A stretch of 64,000 nt of DNA from Microbacterium sp. SORGH_AS_1204 (GCF_030818935.1 NZ_JAUTBD010000001.1:2232001-2296000), one strand, 5' to 3'; positions 1 to 9,850 are shown, counted from the first letter of the stretch. Translations and numbers: made by a program. Notes: a model not told the origin generated them from the sequence alone.

Positions 1-116
1 GCAGCAGTCGGCGCGGGCTGCTTGCGCGCGATGGGCTGCGGTGCTGTCTCCTCATAGGTCTCTTCCTCGTCGGCGAGGCCCAGGTACACCATCGTTTTCT
101 TGAGGGGGTTCGACAT
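1..116 (-). CDS. sepF: Cell division protein SepF, N-terminal part only
   Basis: The gene runs off the left edge, so only the first 38 codons are present. They begin MSNPLKKTMVYLGLADEEE and pass into a Gln/Pro/Ala-rich linker. In the SepF family this N-terminal helix binds the membrane, and the missing C-terminal domain polymerises and binds the FtsZ tail, tethering the Z-ring. Actinobacteria lack FtsA and rely on SepF. The ATG is preceded by a strong GGAGG. The gene follows yggS by 31 bases and is the last dcw-linked gene in the window, downstream of ftsZ, as is usual in actinobacteria. Confidence 0.9.
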   Translation of the reverse strand, partial: MSNPLKKTMVYLGLADEEETYEETAPQPIARKQPAPTA

Positions 117-147
117 CGCATCCTCCGTTCGCTCGTCTGGTCCGAGG

Positions 148-831
148 CTAGTCGCGCGCAGGCCTCGGGCCCGTGATTGCGGAGCCGATCCGCAGGTGTG
201 TCGCGCCCATGGCGATCGCTTCGGGGAAGTCGCCCGTCATCCCCGCCGAGATCCACCGCGCCTCGGGCACGACGGTGCGCACGGCGTCGGCGCACTCCCG
301 GAGCCGCACGAACGCACGCGCGGGCTCTTCGTCGAGGGGGGCGACAGCCATGACACCGCGCAGGCGCAGAGACGGTAGTCCCGCCACGTGCACCGCGACC
401 TGCTCGACGCCGCCCGGGGCGACCCCGCCGCGACCGGTGTCGTCGGTGAGGTTCACCTGCAGCAGGACGTCCAGCGGGGCGGTGCCGTCCGCGGCGTCGA
501 GCGCGTCGGCGATGCGGGCGCGGTCGACCGAGTGCACGGCATCGGCGGCCGCACGCACCGCGCGCGCCTTGTTCGTCTGCGCCTGCCCGATGAAGTGCCA
601 GGTCAGGTCCGGGATGCCGGCGAGCTCGGCGCGCTTGGCGGTGAGCTCCTGCTGGCGGTTCTCCCCCACGTCGCGCACGCCCAGCGCGTGGAGCTCGGCG
701 ACGAGGGCGGCGGGGTGGAACTTGGTCACGACGATGCGAGTGATGTCGTCGACATCGCGGTGGGCCGCGCGGGCGGCATCCCGGATGCGCTCATCGACGG
801 CGGCGAGCCGGTCGGCCAGGGCGGTGTCCAT
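148..831 (-). CDS. YggS-family PLP homeostasis protein
   Basis: A 227-residue single-domain protein of the alanine-racemase-like N-terminal fold. The PLP lysine lies in VTKFHP near residue 37. It is followed by GVRDVGENRQQE, WHFIGQAQTNKAR and the C-terminal SAGMTGDFPEAI and HLRIGSAITGPR motifs. Family members bind PLP without known catalysis and buffer the cellular PLP and amino-acid pool. AAGGAG lies just before the ATG. The gene sits between ftsZ and sepF, its standard place in actinobacteria and firmicutes, and is probably co-transcribed with them. Length is normal for the family. Confidence 0.93.
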   Translation of the reverse strand: MDTALADRLAAVDERIRDAARAAHRDVDDITRIVVTKFHPAALVAELHALGVRDVGENRQQELTAKRAELAGIPDLTWHFIGQAQTNKARAVRAAADAVHSVDRARIADALDAADGTAPLDVLLQVNLTDDTGRGGVAPGGVEQVAVHVAGLPSLRLRGVMAVAPLDEEPARAFVRLRECADAVRTVVPEARWISAGMTGDFPEAIAMGATHLRIGSAITGPRPARD

Positions 832-901
832 GGGTCTCCTTCGACGACGAGAGCGGGCCCGGTGGAGACCGGACCCGCTTCGTCGGAGAGTTCGTTCGTG
901 C

Positions 902-2089
902 TTACTTCAGGAAGTCGGGCACGTCGAGGTCGTCGTCGGCGTAGCCGTTGTCGTACGAGGTCTCGGGAACGCGCGCGGTGACGGGGGCCGGCTCCGGGCG
1001 GCGCTCGGGGGCGCGCTCGGTCGTGGCCTTCTGCTCCTCGGCCGCATCGAGGTCGCGGGCGACATCGTCGGCCGGGATCGCGGGCAGCACCGGCGCGGTC
1101 GCCGGACGCTGGGCACCGACGGGGTCGATGCGCAGCGACGGCTCGCCGCCGTCGAAGCCGGCCGCGATGACCGTGACGCGCACCTCGTCGCCGAGGGTGT
1201 CGTCGATGACCGTACCGAAGATGATGTTCGCCTCGGGGTGGGCCGCTTCTTTGACCAGCTGCGCGGCGTCGTTGATCTCGAAGATGCCGAGGTTGGAGCC
1301 ACCCTGGATCGACAGCAGCACGCCGTGCGCACCCTCGATCGACGCCTCGAGGAGGGGCGATTCGACGGCGAGCTCGGCGGCCTTGATCGCGCGGTCGGCG
1401 CCACGGGCGGAGCCGATTCCCATGAGGGCCGAGCCCGCACCCTGCATCACGCTCTTGACGTCGGCGAAGTCGAGGTTGATCAGGCCGGGGGTGGTGATCA
1501 GGTCGGTGATGCCCTGGACACCCGCGAGCAGCACCTGGTCGGCGGTCGCGAAGGCCTCGATCATCGAGATCCCGCGGTCGCTGATCTCGAGCAGACGGTC
1601 GTTGGGGACGACGATGAGGGTGTCGACCTCTTCTTTCAAGCGTCCGACACCGGCCTCGGCCTGGCTCTGGCGTCGGCGACCCTCGAACGAGAAGGGCTTG
1701 GTGACGACACCGATGGTGAGGGCACCGATCGACTTGGCGATCTTGGCGACCACCGGCGCACCACCGGTGCCCGTGCCACCGCCCTCACCCGCGGTGACGA
1801 AGACCATGTCGGCGCCGCGCAGGGCCTCCTCGATCTCTTCCGCGTGGTCTTCGGCGGCGCGACGGCCGACCTCGGGGTCGGCACCTGCGCCGAGTCCCCG
1901 GGTGAGCTCGCGACCCACGTCGAGCTTGACGTCGGCGTCGCTCATGAGCAGCGCCTGCGCGTCGGTGTTGATCGCGATGAACTCCACGCCGCGCAGGCCG
2001 AGCTCGATCATGCGGTTGACGGCGTTGACGCCGCCCCCGCCCACACCGACGACCTTGATCACGGCGAGGTAGTTCTGGTTGTGGCTCAT
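902..2089 (-). CDS. ftsZ: Cell division GTPase FtsZ
   Basis: A 395-residue tubulin homologue that polymerises into the Z-ring at midcell. The GTP-binding signature [13 protein letters not shown] is at residues 101-113, and the T7 catalytic loop NLDFAD at 205-210. A disordered acidic and proline-rich linker follows from about residue 320. It ends in a conserved tail, [10 protein letters not shown], the docking site for SepF and other partners in this family. GGAGG precedes the ATG. The 150-base gap to ftsQ carries two dyads (see regulatory entries), which suggests ftsZ has its own promoter in addition to read-through from the dcw operon. Confidence 0.98.
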   Translation of the reverse strand: MSHNQNYLAVIKVVGVGGGGVNAVNRMIELGLRGVEFIAINTDAQALLMSDADVKLDVGRELTRGLGAGADPEVGRRAAEDHAEEIEEALRGADMVFVTAGEGGGTGTGGAPVVAKIAKSIGALTIGVVTKPFSFEGRRRQSQAEAGVGRLKEEVDTLIVVPNDRLLEISDRGISMIEAFATADQVLLAGVQGITDLITTPGLINLDFADVKSVMQGAGSALMGIGSARGADRAIKAAELAVESPLLEASIEGAHGVLLSIQGGSNLGIFEINDAAQLVKEAAHPEANIIFGTVIDDTLGDEVRVTVIAAGFDGGEPSLRIDPVGAQRPATAPVLPAIPADDVARDLDAAEEQKATTERAPERRPEPAPVTARVPETSYDNGYADDDLDVPDFLK

Positions 2090-2126
2090 GCCGGCCTCCG
2101 TTTGTCCCCGAACCCGAAACTCTAAA

Positions 2127-2139
2127 CCTCATGTTGAGG
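2127..2139. promoter_or_regulatory. Dyad CCTCA-TGT-TGAGG upstream of ftsZ
   Basis: A perfect 5-bp inverted repeat with a 3-bp spacer, about 40-50 bases before the ftsZ start and within a locally AT-richer stretch. It could be a protein-binding site or part of the ftsZ leader. The ligand is not known from sequence. Confidence 0.45.
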
Positions 2140-2145
2140 GTTAAA

Positions 2146-2166
2146 GAATTGCCCGGTATGCAATTC
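2146..2166. promoter_or_regulatory. Dyad GAATTGC-N7-GCAATTC upstream of ftsZ
   Basis: A perfect 7-bp inverted repeat with a 7-bp spacer, lying seven bases beyond the smaller dyad. The centre-to-centre distance is about two helical turns. The bases are AT-rich for this genome, which fits a promoter or operator in the ftsQ-ftsZ gap. Confidence 0.5.
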
Positions 2167-2240
2167 CTTAGCTCGAAGGTAGGTGGCGGATCCGACCCCG
2201 CCCGCCCGACACGCGGCGTGTCGGATATTCGCCGGGAAGA

Positions 2241-3173
2241 TCAGCGGACGACGCCCGCCTCGGGCGACGTTACGTCGTATTCCTTGGCCCGATCGGGCGG
2301 GCTCTTCTGCATCAACCGGTCGAGCACGACGGCTTTTTCCGCCGAGCGATCCGCACTCCCCCACACCACCTTCGACCCCGACGCGCCCAGCGTCAGGGTG
2401 ACGTCGTCGGGAGTGGATGCCGTGACGCCGGTCACCTGCGATCGCACCGCATCCGGGAGGGCGCGCATGACGCGGCCGGCCGCATGGAAGGCCGCCGACG
2501 ACGTGCCCTCGGCGATCTCGAGCACCGGCTGCCCCGCCGGAGCGTCGGGGGTCGTCGACAGGGCGACGCCGGCGGCATCCACCACCGTGAAACCCGCCGC
2601 GGTCTGCATCGCCCCGATCGGTGTGCGCTCGACGACGTTCACCACGAGGTCGTGCGGCGGTCGCGCCTCGAGGGTGTAGGACTCCACGAGCGGGAAACGC
2701 ACGAGGGCGGCTTTGACCGCACTGTCGTCGACGAGGGCGAGCGGCGTGCCGAGTTGCCCGCTCAGCGCCTCGGTGACGGCGGCGGCGTCGAGCTGCGAAG
2801 TGCCCACGACGTCGATGCGCTCGAGCGCGAACAGCGGACTGTACGCCGCACCCGCGGTGCCGACCACGGTAGCGAGAATTGCGGCGCCCACGCCGATCAA
2901 GATGTTGCGGCGACGGCGACTGCGTACCGTGAAGCGCTTGACCTCGGCCCTCATCACCCGTCGACGGGCCCGCGAGGCCCGCCACACGTCGCGAAGCCCC
3001 GCGCCGCCGTCGACGGACGGCTGCGCTGCGGCATCCACCGATCCGGGACGGGTGAGGGGCGTCACCGGAGCGGTCTGCTCGGCCGTAGCGGCATCCCGGG
3101 CGACCGGCCGCTCGACCCGCGGGAGGGGGCGGACGGACTCCGGCGGCTGCGGGAGGGGCGAGGGCCGCTTCAC
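2241..3173 (-). CDS. ftsQ: Divisome protein FtsQ
   Basis: A 310-residue bitopic membrane protein. The N-terminal ~115 residues are cytoplasmic and Pro/Arg-rich. A single membrane segment follows the basic SRRRRN (ILIGVGAAILATVVGTAGAA), then a POTRA domain starting ALERIDVVGTSQLD and a beta domain containing VVNVVERTPIGAM. FtsQ links the early and late divisome. The GTG start lies two bases after the murC stop, so the two are translationally linked. Actinobacterial FtsQ proteins often have such long cytoplasmic tails. Confidence 0.93.
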   Translation of the reverse strand: MKRPSPLPQPPESVRPLPRVERPVARDAATAEQTAPVTPLTRPGSVDAAAQPSVDGGAGLRDVWRASRARRRVMRAEVKRFTVRSRRRRNILIGVGAAILATVVGTAGAAYSPLFALERIDVVGTSQLDAAAVTEALSGQLGTPLALVDDSAVKAALVRFPLVESYTLEARPPHDLVVNVVERTPIGAMQTAAGFTVVDAAGVALSTTPDAPAGQPVLEIAEGTSSAAFHAAGRVMRALPDAVRSQVTGVTASTPDDVTLTLGASGSKVVWGSADRSAEKAVVLDRLMQKSPPDRAKEYDVTSPEAGVVR

Positions 3174-3175
3174 GC

Positions 3176-4582
3176 TCAGACCGCCGCGGCCTCGGTGCGC
3201 GAGAGCGCTTCGAGCACCTGCGGGATGATCTGGTACACGTTGCCGCAGCCGAGGGTGATCACGTAGTCGCCGGGACGAGCGATCTCGGCCGTGTAGTCGG
3301 CAGCCGCCTGCCAGTCGGGCACGTAGTGCACGTGGGCGGGATCGGCGAAGGCGCCGCTGACCAGCTCGCCCGTGACCCCGGGCACCGGGTCTTCGCGCGC
3401 GCCGTACACGTCGAGCATGACGGTGTGATCGGCGTGGGTCTCGAGCACCTCGGCGAACTCGCGGAACATCTCCTGCGTGCGGGAGTACGTGTGGGGCTGC
3501 TGGATCGCGATGATGCGCCCTTCACCGACGACGGTGCGGGCGGCCGACAGGGCGGCGGCGACCTCGGTGGGGTGATGCGCGTAGTCGTCGTAGACGCTGA
3601 CGCCCTGCTGCACCCCGTGCAGCTCGAAGCGGCGGACCGTACCGCCGAAGCCCTCGACCGCGCGCGCGGCGTCGGCGAGGGAGTGACCGAGCACGCGGAG
3701 CACCGCGACGGCGCCCGCGGCGTTGACGGCGTTGTGGGCGCCGGGAACGCGCAACCGCACGTCGACGCTCTCGCCGTCGGCGGTGAGCGTGAAGGACACC
3801 GGCCCGTCGGTGCGGATGCCGCTGAGCCGGACGTCGGCTGCCGCGTCCTCGCCGAAGGTCACGACGTTCGCGTGCGTGATGCGTTCGCGGACGGCGCGCG
3901 CTCCGGGGTCGTCGGCCGAGATCACGACGGCCTCGCGCGCAGCATCCGCGAAACGGGCGAACGCCGCGTCGAACGCGTCGCGCGAGCCGTAGTGGTCGAG
4001 GTGGTCGGGGTCGACGTTGGTGATGAGCGCCACCGACGTGTCGTACAACTCGAAGGTGCCGTCGGACTCGTCGGCCTCGATCACGACGAGGTCATCGCTG
4101 CCGGTGCCGCTGGAGACGCCGAGGTCGGCGATCACTCCCCCGTTGACGAAGGTGGGCTCGATCTCGAGGGCACGCAGCGCCGTGACGATCATGCCGGTCG
4201 AGGTGGTCTTGCCGTGGGCGCCCGCGACCGAGACCAGCCGGCGTCCGCCGATGAGCCAGTGCAGCGCCTGCGAGCGGTGGATGACGTGGAGGCCGCGCTC
4301 CTTCGCCGTGACGAACTCGGGGTTCTCGGGCCAGATCGCGCCGGTGTGCACGACGGTGTCGGCGTCTCCCAGGTGGGCGGCGTCGTGGCCGACGTGGACC
4401 GTGGCGCCCTGCGCGGCGAGGTCGCGAAGCGCCGCGCTGTCGGAGCGGTCGGAACCGGAGACGCGGATGCCGCGGTCGAGGAACATGCGGGCGAGCCCGG
4501 ACATCCCGGATCCACCGATTCCGATGAAGTGGGCGGAGGCGATGTCCTCGGGGATGGGGAGGCTCAGGTCGGGTCTGATCAT
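3176..4582 (-). CDS. murC: UDP-N-acetylmuramate--L-alanine ligase MurC
   Basis: A 468-residue Mur ligase that adds L-Ala to UDP-MurNAc in the cytoplasm. The N-terminal Rossmann domain shows [13 protein letters not shown] (21-33). The ATP loop GAHGKTTST is at 121-129, and the central domain carries [11 protein letters not shown] and [11 protein letters not shown]. The C-terminal domain has [11 protein letters not shown]. The ATG is preceded at 10 bases by TAAACT, a possible -10 box that would give a very short leader; otherwise it is reached from murG across 170 bases. Length is normal. Confidence 0.97.
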   Translation of the reverse strand: MIRPDLSLPIPEDIASAHFIGIGGSGMSGLARMFLDRGIRVSGSDRSDSAALRDLAAQGATVHVGHDAAHLGDADTVVHTGAIWPENPEFVTAKERGLHVIHRSQALHWLIGGRRLVSVAGAHGKTTSTGMIVTALRALEIEPTFVNGGVIADLGVSSGTGSDDLVVIEADESDGTFELYDTSVALITNVDPDHLDHYGSRDAFDAAFARFADAAREAVVISADDPGARAVRERITHANVVTFGEDAAADVRLSGIRTDGPVSFTLTADGESVDVRLRVPGAHNAVNAAGAVAVLRVLGHSLADAARAVEGFGGTVRRFELHGVQQGVSVYDDYAHHPTEVAAALSAARTVVGEGRIIAIQQPHTYSRTQEMFREFAEVLETHADHTVMLDVYGAREDPVPGVTGELVSGAFADPAHVHYVPDWQAAADYTAEIARPGDYVITLGCGNVYQIIPQVLEALSRTEAAAV

Positions 4583-4754
4583 GGCGTCTGCGAGTTTACG
4601 TCGCCCATCCTGCGCGCACGCCCCGGCACGCCCGCGTGCGCCGTCCGGGGCCCACCGTCACCAGACTCGATCGTGCGAGGGATCAGACGCAGCGCGACCC
4701 GTGGCATCCGCTCGGGTCGGCGGTGCGGGTGAGCGGCAGCGCGACCCGCGGGCG

Positions 4755-5828
4755 TCAGCGCGCCAGCGCCTCGTCGATGAGCGCGATCACGTTCTCGGTG
4801 CCGGTTCGGATGCCGGTGCGGCCGGCCGCGTCGCGCATCGCCGCGCGGCGGGCGTCGTCGCGCAGCAGCGGCACGATGTCGCTGCGCACGCGCTCGGGCG
4901 TCAGATCGGCGTCGGCGATGAGGATCGCCGCGCCCGCGCGCACGGAGGCGGCGGCGTTGAGGCTCTGCTCGCCGTTGCCGACCGCGTAGGGCACGTACAC
5001 GGCGGGGATGCCGAGCGCGTTGATCTCGCTGACGGTCGCCGCACCCGAACGAGAGACGACGAGGTCGGCCAGCGCGAAGGCGAGGTCCATCCGGTCGACG
5101 TAGCGCACGACGGCGTAACCCTCAGCGCCCGGGTCGGGCAGGTCGGAGTTCTGTCCCGTGACGTGCAGCAACTGCCAGCCGGCGTCGAGCACGTCGCGCC
5201 ACGCACCCCCGAACGCGGTGTTCAGGCGCACAGCCCCCAACGAGCCGCCGAACACGAGGAGGGTCGGCCGCGCGGCATCCAGTCCGAAGTGCGCGGCGGC
5301 CTCGGCGCGCGTGGCGGCGGCGTCGAGCTCGACGATCTCGCGACGCAGCGGCATCCCGACCTCGCGCGCGCCGCGCAGGGGCGTGCCCTCGAACGCCACA
5401 CCCACGCCCGCCGCACCGCGGGCGCCCAGCACGTTCGCCAGCCCCGGCTTGGCGTTGGCCTCGTGCACGACGAACGGCACGCGCTCCCGGCGTGCGGCGA
5501 GGTACGCGGGAGCGGCGGCATACCCGCCGAAGCCGATGACGACGTCGACGCCGCGCGCGCGGATGAGGCGGCGCACGTGGGCGATGGCGCGGAGGAACCG
5601 GGTCGGGAACGCCGCGGCAGCACGGTCGGGGCGACGCGGGAACGGCACCTTGGCCACGGTGAGCAGTTCGTAGCCGCGCATCGGCACGAGACGGGCCTCC
5701 AGCCCCTCGCGCGTGCCGAGCACGAGCACCTCGGCGGCGGCGTCGCGCGCGCGAAGGCCGTCGGCGACGGCCAGGAGCGGGTTGACGTGGCCGGCGGTAC
5801 CGCCGCCGGCGAGGAGGTAAGTCGTCAC
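4755..5828 (-). CDS. murG: UDP-GlcNAc:lipid I GlcNAc transferase MurG
   Basis: A 357-residue GT28 glycosyltransferase that converts lipid I to lipid II on the inner face of the membrane. The N-terminal glycine loop GGGTAGHVNP is at 8-17. The second domain has the GGSLGAVRLN loop and the donor-binding stretch VVSRSGAATVSEINALG. The GTG start has no clear Shine-Dalgarno. Instead TAGGGT lies six bases upstream, fitting a leaderless promoter. The gene is separated from ftsW by 139 bases, the largest break in the mur run. Confidence 0.97.
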   Translation of the reverse strand: MTTYLLAGGGTAGHVNPLLAVADGLRARDAAAEVLVLGTREGLEARLVPMRGYELLTVAKVPFPRRPDRAAAAFPTRFLRAIAHVRRLIRARGVDVVIGFGGYAAAPAYLAARRERVPFVVHEANAKPGLANVLGARGAAGVGVAFEGTPLRGAREVGMPLRREIVELDAAATRAEAAAHFGLDAARPTLLVFGGSLGAVRLNTAFGGAWRDVLDAGWQLLHVTGQNSDLPDPGAEGYAVVRYVDRMDLAFALADLVVSRSGAATVSEINALGIPAVYVPYAVGNGEQSLNAAASVRAGAAILIADADLTPERVRSDIVPLLRDDARRAAMRDAAGRTGIRTGTENVIALIDEALAR

Positions 5829-5834
5829 CGTACG

Positions 5835-5840
5835 ACCCTA
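5835..5840 (-). promoter_or_regulatory. Probable leaderless -10 box of murG
   Basis: TAGGGT on the minus strand, six bases before the murG GTG, with no ribosome-binding site in between. The spacing matches the other leaderless starts in this window. Confidence 0.5.
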
Positions 5841-5967
5841 ACGAGGTCGGGGGCCGGTCGGCGTGCCGGTCTCCCCGGGGAGCGCATCGCCGCGGTGGGC
5901 GCGATCTCGGTGGACGGTTCCGCACAGAGACCTGCGGGGTCCGCGCCGTCCTGCGAACGGTATCGGT

Positions 5968-7215
5968 TCAGCCCCGAGACCGCCCGGTACGCCCGGCGGT
6001 GCGCGCCGGGGCCGCGGCGACGGCGCGGCGATCCGGCAGCGTGCGCGCGCACGACAGCAGCACACCGCACGCGATGAGCACCGACAGCAGCGACGTGCCG
6101 CCCTGCGACATGAACGGCAGGGGGACGCCGAGCACCGGGAAGATGCGCAGCACCACGCCGATGTTCACGAGCGCCTGGCCGACGATCCACAGGGTGATCG
6201 CGCCGGCGATGATGCGCACGAACGTGTCATCGGTGCGGCGGATGATGCGGAACGCGCCGATCGCGAACAGGGCGAACAGCACGAGCACGACCACGCAGCC
6301 GATGAGGCCGAGCTCCTCGCCGATGATCGCGAAGATGTAATCGTTCGCGGCGGCGGGAAGCCAGTCGTACTTCTCTTTCGAGTTGCCGAGGCCGAGGCCG
6401 AACAGCCCGCCGCTCGCCAGCCCCCAGATGCCGTGCAACGACTGGTAGCAGGTCGAGTAGTAGCACGAGGCGTCATCGGGGGCGAAGAGGCTGCCGATGC
6501 GCTCCATGCGGTTCTCGCTGCCGACGGCCGACAGCAGCACCACGACCACCGACAGCAGAGCCGGCAGGATGAACATGCGCAGTTTGATGCCCGCGAAGAA
6601 CAGCGCGCCCAGCACCACCAGCACGAGGATCATCACCGTGCCGAGGTCCTTGCCGCCGAGCACCGTGCCGATCACGAGCACCGAGACCGGCACGACGGGG
6701 ATGAACACGTGCGCCCAGGAGGTCAGCAAACGACGTTTGCGGTAGAGCACCGCGCCCATCCACAGCGCCAGGGTGAGCTTGAGGAACTCCGCGGGCTGGA
6801 ACTGGAAGCCGCCGATGGCCACCCAGTTGCGGTTTCCGTTCGCCGCGATTCCCAGGCCGGGCACGTACACCAGCAGCTGGAACGCCGTCGCGAGGATCAG
6901 GGCGGGCCACGCGATCCTCTGCCAGAACCTCATCGGGGCGCGACTGAGCACGAACATCAGCGGGATGCCGACGACGGCGAACACGCTCTGCTTCATGACG
7001 TGGTCGAACGGGCTCTGGCCGTTGTCGAGGGCCGAGGTGGCCGACAGCACCATCACGAGGCCGAACCCGGTGAGCAGCAGTGCGGCCGAGGTGATCAGCA
7101 GGAATTCGCTCGACACCGGCCGGAACGCCCGACCGAGCGAGACGCGGGCGATGAGTCCGCCGCGCTCGGGCTGGTCGTCGGAGGCCTGCCGGCCAGGAGG
7201 CGCCGTCGTGGTCAC
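5968..7215 (-). CDS. ftsW: Septal peptidoglycan glycosyltransferase FtsW
   Basis: A SEDS-family polymerase of 415 residues with about ten membrane segments. Recognisable family pieces are GFGLVMVLSATS near the start, RNWVAIGGFQFQPAEFLKL, AIIGEELGLIG, and near the end LPFMSQGGTSLLSVL. FtsW polymerises lipid II together with the class B penicillin-binding protein FtsI. I place the start at the GTG giving VTTTAPPGRQ, because GAGGGGG lies just before it and it follows the murD stop by 11 bases. An upstream in-frame ATG would overlap murD. C-terminal residues are Arg-rich and cytoplasmic. Confidence 0.95.
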   Translation of the reverse strand: MTTTAPPGRQASDDQPERGGLIARVSLGRAFRPVSSEFLLITSAALLLTGFGLVMVLSATSALDNGQSPFDHVMKQSVFAVVGIPLMFVLSRAPMRFWQRIAWPALILATAFQLLVYVPGLGIAANGNRNWVAIGGFQFQPAEFLKLTLALWMGAVLYRKRRLLTSWAHVFIPVVPVSVLVIGTVLGGKDLGTVMILVLVVLGALFFAGIKLRMFILPALLSVVVVLLSAVGSENRMERIGSLFAPDDASCYYSTCYQSLHGIWGLASGGLFGLGLGNSKEKYDWLPAAANDYIFAIIGEELGLIGCVVVLVLFALFAIGAFRIIRRTDDTFVRIIAGAITLWIVGQALVNIGVVLRIFPVLGVPLPFMSQGGTSLLSVLIACGVLLSCARTLPDRRAVAAAPARTAGRTGRSRG

Positions 7216-7226
7216 GCGTGTCCCCC

Positions 7227-8747
7227 TCAGTCGTGCGGTCGAGATGCTCCGTCGCCGTGGTCCGCGATCCACGCCCGTACCGCGTCGGCGAAGCGCTCAC
7301 CGCGGTCGGAGTAGGACGCGAACTGGTCGAAGGATGCCGCCGCGGGAGCCAGGAGCACGGTGTCTCCGTCCCGGGCCACACCCGCCGCCAGCTCGACGAC
7401 CTGGGCCATGACGTCTTCAGTCTCGGCGTGGTCGACCTCGAACAGCGGCACCGCCGGGGCGTGTCGCGCGAACGCCGCGACGATGTCGCCGCGCTCGGTG
7501 CCGATGACGATGGCCGCGCGCACGGCACCGCCGCGGGCGCGGACGAGATCGCTCAGGTCGACGCCCTTCAGCAGGCCCCCGACGACCCAGACGGCGCCCG
7601 GGTAGGCCGCCAGCGACGACGCGGCGGCGTGCGGGTTGGTGGCCTTGGAGTCGTCGACCCAGGTCACTCCGGCGTGCGCGCCGACGACCTGGATGCGGTG
7701 CGGGTCGAGACGGAAGCGTTCGAGCGTGTCGAAGATGTGCGCCGGGGTGGCCCCGAGCGAGCGGGCGAGGGCGGATGCCGCGAGGATGTTGGCGACCATG
7801 TGCGGCGCCGCCAGCCCCCGGGCCGCGAGGTCGGCCACCGTCGTGAGCTCCAGGGCGGAGGTCGCGCGCTCCTCGAGGAACGCGCGGTCGACGAGGATGC
7901 CGTCGACGACACCGAGGTCGCTGGGACCGGGAACTCCCAGGTCGAAGCCGATGGCGCGCGCGCCCTCCATGACCTCGGCGTCCTCGACCATCCCGCGGGT
8001 GGCGAGGTCGGCCTTGTTGTAGACGCAGGCCACGCGCGTGCGGGCGTAGACGCCGGCCTTCGCGTCGCGGTACGCGTCGGCGCCGCCGTGCCATTCGAGG
8101 TGGTCGTCGGCGAGGTTCAGGCACACCGCGGCGTGGGGCGACAGCGCGTCGTCGCCCTCCTGCAGGTTGAGGTACCACAGCTGGTGGCTCGACAGCTCGA
8201 CGACCAGGGCGTCGAAGCCGCTCGGGTCGCGCACGGCGTCGAGCATCGGCGTTCCGATGTTGCCCACGGGAGCGGCGCGCAGACCCGCGGTCACGAGCAT
8301 CTCGGCCGTGAGCCGGGTGGTGGTGGTCTTGCCGTTGGTGCCGGTGATGAGCACCCAGTCGGCGGGGCGCCCGTCGGGGCGTACGACCTTGTCGCGCACG
8401 CGCCACGCCAGCTCCACATCGCCCCACAGCGCGATGCCCGCCTCCTGCGTCCACCGGATGACGGGGTGGTGCGGCGGGAATCCGGGCGAGGCGATGACCA
8501 CCTCGGGGGCGAACTCCGCGAGGGCGGACGGCACGGCATCCAGCGGCCCCTCGTACAGGTCGACGCCCAGCACCGGCAGGAGCCGGGCGTACTCGGCATC
8601 CGCCCGTTCGGTCGCCACGAGCACGACGGCGCCGAGTTCGGCGAGGGTGTCGGCGACCGAGAACCCGGTGACCGACAGGCCGAGCACCGCGACGCGCACG
8701 CCCTTCCAGTCGGCGTGCCAGCTGGTGAGGGAGGTGAGGTCGGTCAT
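7227..8747 (-). CDS. murD: UDP-MurNAc-L-Ala--D-glutamate ligase MurD
   Basis: A 506-residue Mur ligase adding D-Glu to UDP-MurNAc-L-Ala. It has an N-terminal Rossmann domain (VAVLGLSVTGFS), the ATP loop GTNGKTTTT at 136-144, NLADDHLEWHGG in the central domain, and in the C-terminal domain VDDSKATNPHAAASSL. The ATG overlaps the mraY stop as ATGA, which fixes the start; reading further upstream would run through mraY in another frame. It is somewhat longer than E. coli MurD because of loop insertions. Confidence 0.96.
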   Translation of the reverse strand: MTDLTSLTSWHADWKGVRVAVLGLSVTGFSVADTLAELGAVVLVATERADAEYARLLPVLGVDLYEGPLDAVPSALAEFAPEVVIASPGFPPHHPVIRWTQEAGIALWGDVELAWRVRDKVVRPDGRPADWVLITGTNGKTTTTRLTAEMLVTAGLRAAPVGNIGTPMLDAVRDPSGFDALVVELSSHQLWYLNLQEGDDALSPHAAVCLNLADDHLEWHGGADAYRDAKAGVYARTRVACVYNKADLATRGMVEDAEVMEGARAIGFDLGVPGPSDLGVVDGILVDRAFLEERATSALELTTVADLAARGLAAPHMVANILAASALARSLGATPAHIFDTLERFRLDPHRIQVVGAHAGVTWVDDSKATNPHAAASSLAAYPGAVWVVGGLLKGVDLSDLVRARGGAVRAAIVIGTERGDIVAAFARHAPAVPLFEVDHAETEDVMAQVVELAAGVARDGDTVLLAPAAASFDQFASYSDRGERFADAVRAWIADHGDGASRPHD

Positions 8748-9850
8748 ACGAGGGAGAGCCATTCGACGTAGAAGAAACCGATGCCCGAGACGGCGAGCAG
8801 ACCGGCGATGATCCACATGCGCACGACGATCGTGACCTCGGGCCACCCGCGCATCTCGAGGTGGTGGTGCAGCGGACTCATCAGGAACAGACGCTTGCCC
8901 TTGGTCGCTTTGAAGTAGGCGCGCTGCAGGATGACCGAGCCCGAGGCGATGACGTAGACGCCCGCGATGAGCACGAGCAGGATCTCGGTGCGGGTGAGGA
9001 TCGCCATTGCGGCGATCACGCCGCCGATGGCCATCGAGCCGCAGTCGCCCATGAAGACCTTGGCCTTCGGCGCGTTCCACCAGAGGAACCCGACCAGCGC
9101 GCCGACGAACGACGCCGATACGATCGCCAGGTCGAACGGGTCGCGCACCGCGTAGCATCCGGCCTGCACGGTCGGGTCGAGCGCGTCGGCGCACATCTGC
9201 TTGTTCTGCCAGAACGCCATGAGGCTGTATGCGCCCACGACGAAGATGCCCGACCCCGCGGCGAGGCCGTCGAGCCCGTCGGCGACGTTGACGGAGTTGG
9301 ATGCCGCGGTGCCGATGAACGAGATCCACGCCAGGTACAGCAGCCAACCGAGCACCGGGCCGAGGGCGAAGAGCGAGAGCACCTGGATGTCGCGGAACAC
9401 CGAGATGTACTCCGACGCCGGGGTCTGCCCGATGCTGTTGGGGAAGTTCAGCGCCACGATGGCGAAGGGCACGGCCACGATGATCTGCCCGGCGATCTTG
9501 CGCCAGCCGGAGAGTCCGAGGCTGTTCTGGTGGCGCACTTTCATGAAGTCGTCGATGAAGCCGACGACGCCGAAACCGAGCATGAGCCACAGCACCAGCA
9601 GTCCCGACAGCGTGGGCGGGTTGTTGCCGGCGAACGAGCCGATGAGGTAGCCGATGATCGTGCCGAGGATGAAGATCGTGCCGCCCATGGTGGGCGTGCC
9701 GCGCTTGGCACCGTGCGAGGGGTTGTGCACGTTCTCGGGCGTGCGGATGACCTGCCCCCACCCCCACCGGCGGAACCACCGGAGGAACACCGGGGTGAGA
9801 AAGAGGGTGAAGGCGAGCGAGATCGCCGCTGCTGTCAGAAGTGATCTCAC
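8744..9850 (-). CDS. mraY: Phospho-MurNAc-pentapeptide transferase MraY
   Basis: A 368-residue integral membrane enzyme with about ten segments. It transfers phospho-MurNAc-pentapeptide to undecaprenyl phosphate, giving lipid I. Family motifs visible are GTPTMGGT near residue 52, the aspartates in GFIDDFMK, NSVNVADGLDGLAAG, MGDCGSMAIGG, and the histidine motif SPLHHHLE near the C-terminus. It starts with GTG and overlaps murF by four bases (GTGA), so translation is probably coupled. Confidence 0.97.
   Translation of the reverse strand: MRSLLTAAAISLAFTLFLTPVFLRWFRRWGWGQVIRTPENVHNPSHGAKRGTPTMGGTIFILGTIIGYLIGSFAGNNPPTLSGLLVLWLMLGFGVVGFIDDFMKVRHQNSLGLSGWRKIAGQIIVAVPFAIVALNFPNSIGQTPASEYISVFRDIQVLSLFALGPVLGWLLYLAWISFIGTAASNSVNVADGLDGLAAGSGIFVVGAYSLMAFWQNKQMCADALDPTVQAGCYAVRDPFDLAIVSASFVGALVGFLWWNAPKAKVFMGDCGSMAIGGVIAAMAILTRTEILLVLIAGVYVIASGSVILQRAYFKATKGKRLFLMSPLHHHLEMRGWPEVTIVVRMWIIAGLLAVSGIGFFYVEWLSLV

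Noticed and set aside
173..2125. A 650-codon open frame on the plus strand across yggS and ftsZ
   Set aside because: It is antisense to two well-conserved genes, rich in Arg, Gly and Thr, and has no family motifs. High GC leaves long open shadow frames.
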